Origin: Candidatus Merdimorpha stercoravium
GTDB lineage: Bacteria > Bacteroidota > Bacteroidia > Flavobacteriales > UBA1820
Assembly (NCBI GenBank): GCA_018715295.1
Contig: DVLY01000085.1
Location: 1 to 5,018, forward strand
DNA: 5,018 bases
Direction: 5' to 3'
The position numbers were made by a program, and so were the translations under genes. This document shows positions 4,651-5,018 of this stretch, piece after piece (positions within the stretch are counted from its first letter, which is position 1; every line of letters begins with the position of its first letter). The notes below the pieces were generated by a model, which had not been told where the DNA came from, made no database searches, and saw nothing but the letters and a program-made list of their open reading frames with translations.

Positions 4651-5018
4651 ATGTCCGATCTGTCATCTATCCCCACCGATGAAAGGGGCGTCCCCACGAT
4701 AAGTCCCCAAGAGATGCTCTCTCTTCTCGACCAGGCAACGGATCATTCGTCTTTGAATACCGCACAGCAAATACGAGACGACATTCGGAAAGAGATCGAC
4801 CAACTCGAAAAACAAGGGTTTCGTTCCAGCGACCCCAATGAAATATTTCGGGAAATCTCCGAACGGAAAAAACACCGCTCGCACCTTGAAGCCCGCCTGG
4901 AGTACTGGAACCAGGTAGCTCAGGCCGCCCTCCAAACTCAACAGAGCGTCTCTGAAAAGAAAGAGGGGAAGAATAAATACACTGAAATAGATAGAATATC
5001 CTTACAAGTTTTGCTTTT
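4651..5018 (+). CDS. Unrecognised charged helical protein, 3' partial
   Basis: ATG at 4651 opens a frame that stays open to the window edge: 122 full codons plus two bases. I do not recognise the family. The first ~18 residues are Ser/Pro-rich and probably disordered. Residues ~19-105 are rich in Glu, Lys, Arg and Gln with little aromatic content (ISPQEMLSLLDQATD, then IRKEIDQLEKQGF and SERKKHRSHLEARLEYW), suggesting long helices or a coiled coil. A Lys/Glu-rich linker at 102-109 follows, then a more hydrophobic stretch begins at the edge (IDRISLQVLL), possibly a new helix or domain. There is no signal peptide or transmembrane segment in the visible part. Support for the gene is the continuous frame plus the -7 box 18 bases upstream. 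The overlapping minus-strand frame (4663-4941) lacks such support. It is divergent from the phosphoribosyltransferase gene. Confidence 0.75.
   Translation, partial: MSDLSSIPTDERGVPTISPQEMLSLLDQATDHSSLNTAQQIRDDIRKEIDQLEKQGFRSSDPNEIFREISERKKHRSHLEARLEYWNQVAQAALQTQQSVSEKKEGKNKYTEIDRISLQVLL

Noticed and set aside
4663..4941. Minus-strand frame opposite the rightward gene
   Set aside because: No promoter, no motif and an unlikely composition. The plus-strand frame has a promoter box and runs through the same region.

Overview
The window looks like a chromosomal segment of a Bacteroidota bacterium, probably Bacteroidales. Two promoter elements match the Bacteroidota -7 box TAnnTTTG, start codons lack clear Shine-Dalgarno sequences, and NadR, the MepM-like M23 peptidase and the PyrR-like phosphoribosyltransferase all read as Bacteroidales-type proteins. 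I cannot name the genus.

Left part (1-1290), rightward: the end of a type I-C CRISPR-Cas locus. It holds the 3' part of cas7 (csd2), then after 10 bases the first ~29 codons of cas4, then a CRISPR array with 32-bp type I-C repeats. The expected order is cas7-cas4-cas1-cas2-leader-array. Here cas4 is cut off (it also carries an in-frame TGA in place of a conserved Trp) and its sequence runs straight into the middle of a CRISPR repeat. Most of cas4, all of cas1 and cas2, the leader and the first half of one repeat are therefore missing. The simplest reading is a deletion with one end in cas4 and the other in the array. What remains is an interference-type locus with a leaderless, frozen array: one half repeat, four intact repeats and two decayed repeats. 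The last repeat-spacer unit is tandemly duplicated and ends in a terminator-like hairpin.

Right part (1291-4444), leftward: read in transcription order, a PyrR-like phosphoribosyltransferase with a good Bacteroidota promoter, a membrane-anchored M23 (LytM/MepM-like) cell-wall peptidase, and a bifunctional NadR (NMN adenylyltransferase/nicotinamide riboside kinase). They are housekeeping genes for nucleotide salvage, envelope maintenance and NAD supply. The gaps between them (130 and 225 bases) hold hairpins but no convincing genes. nadR converges on the CRISPR array.

Far right (4445-5018): a divergent promoter region with a small palindrome, then the start of an unrecognised, charged, helical protein running rightward out of the window.

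The main discovery is the cas4/repeat fusion. It also explains why the first repeat appears degenerate and why there is no leader.
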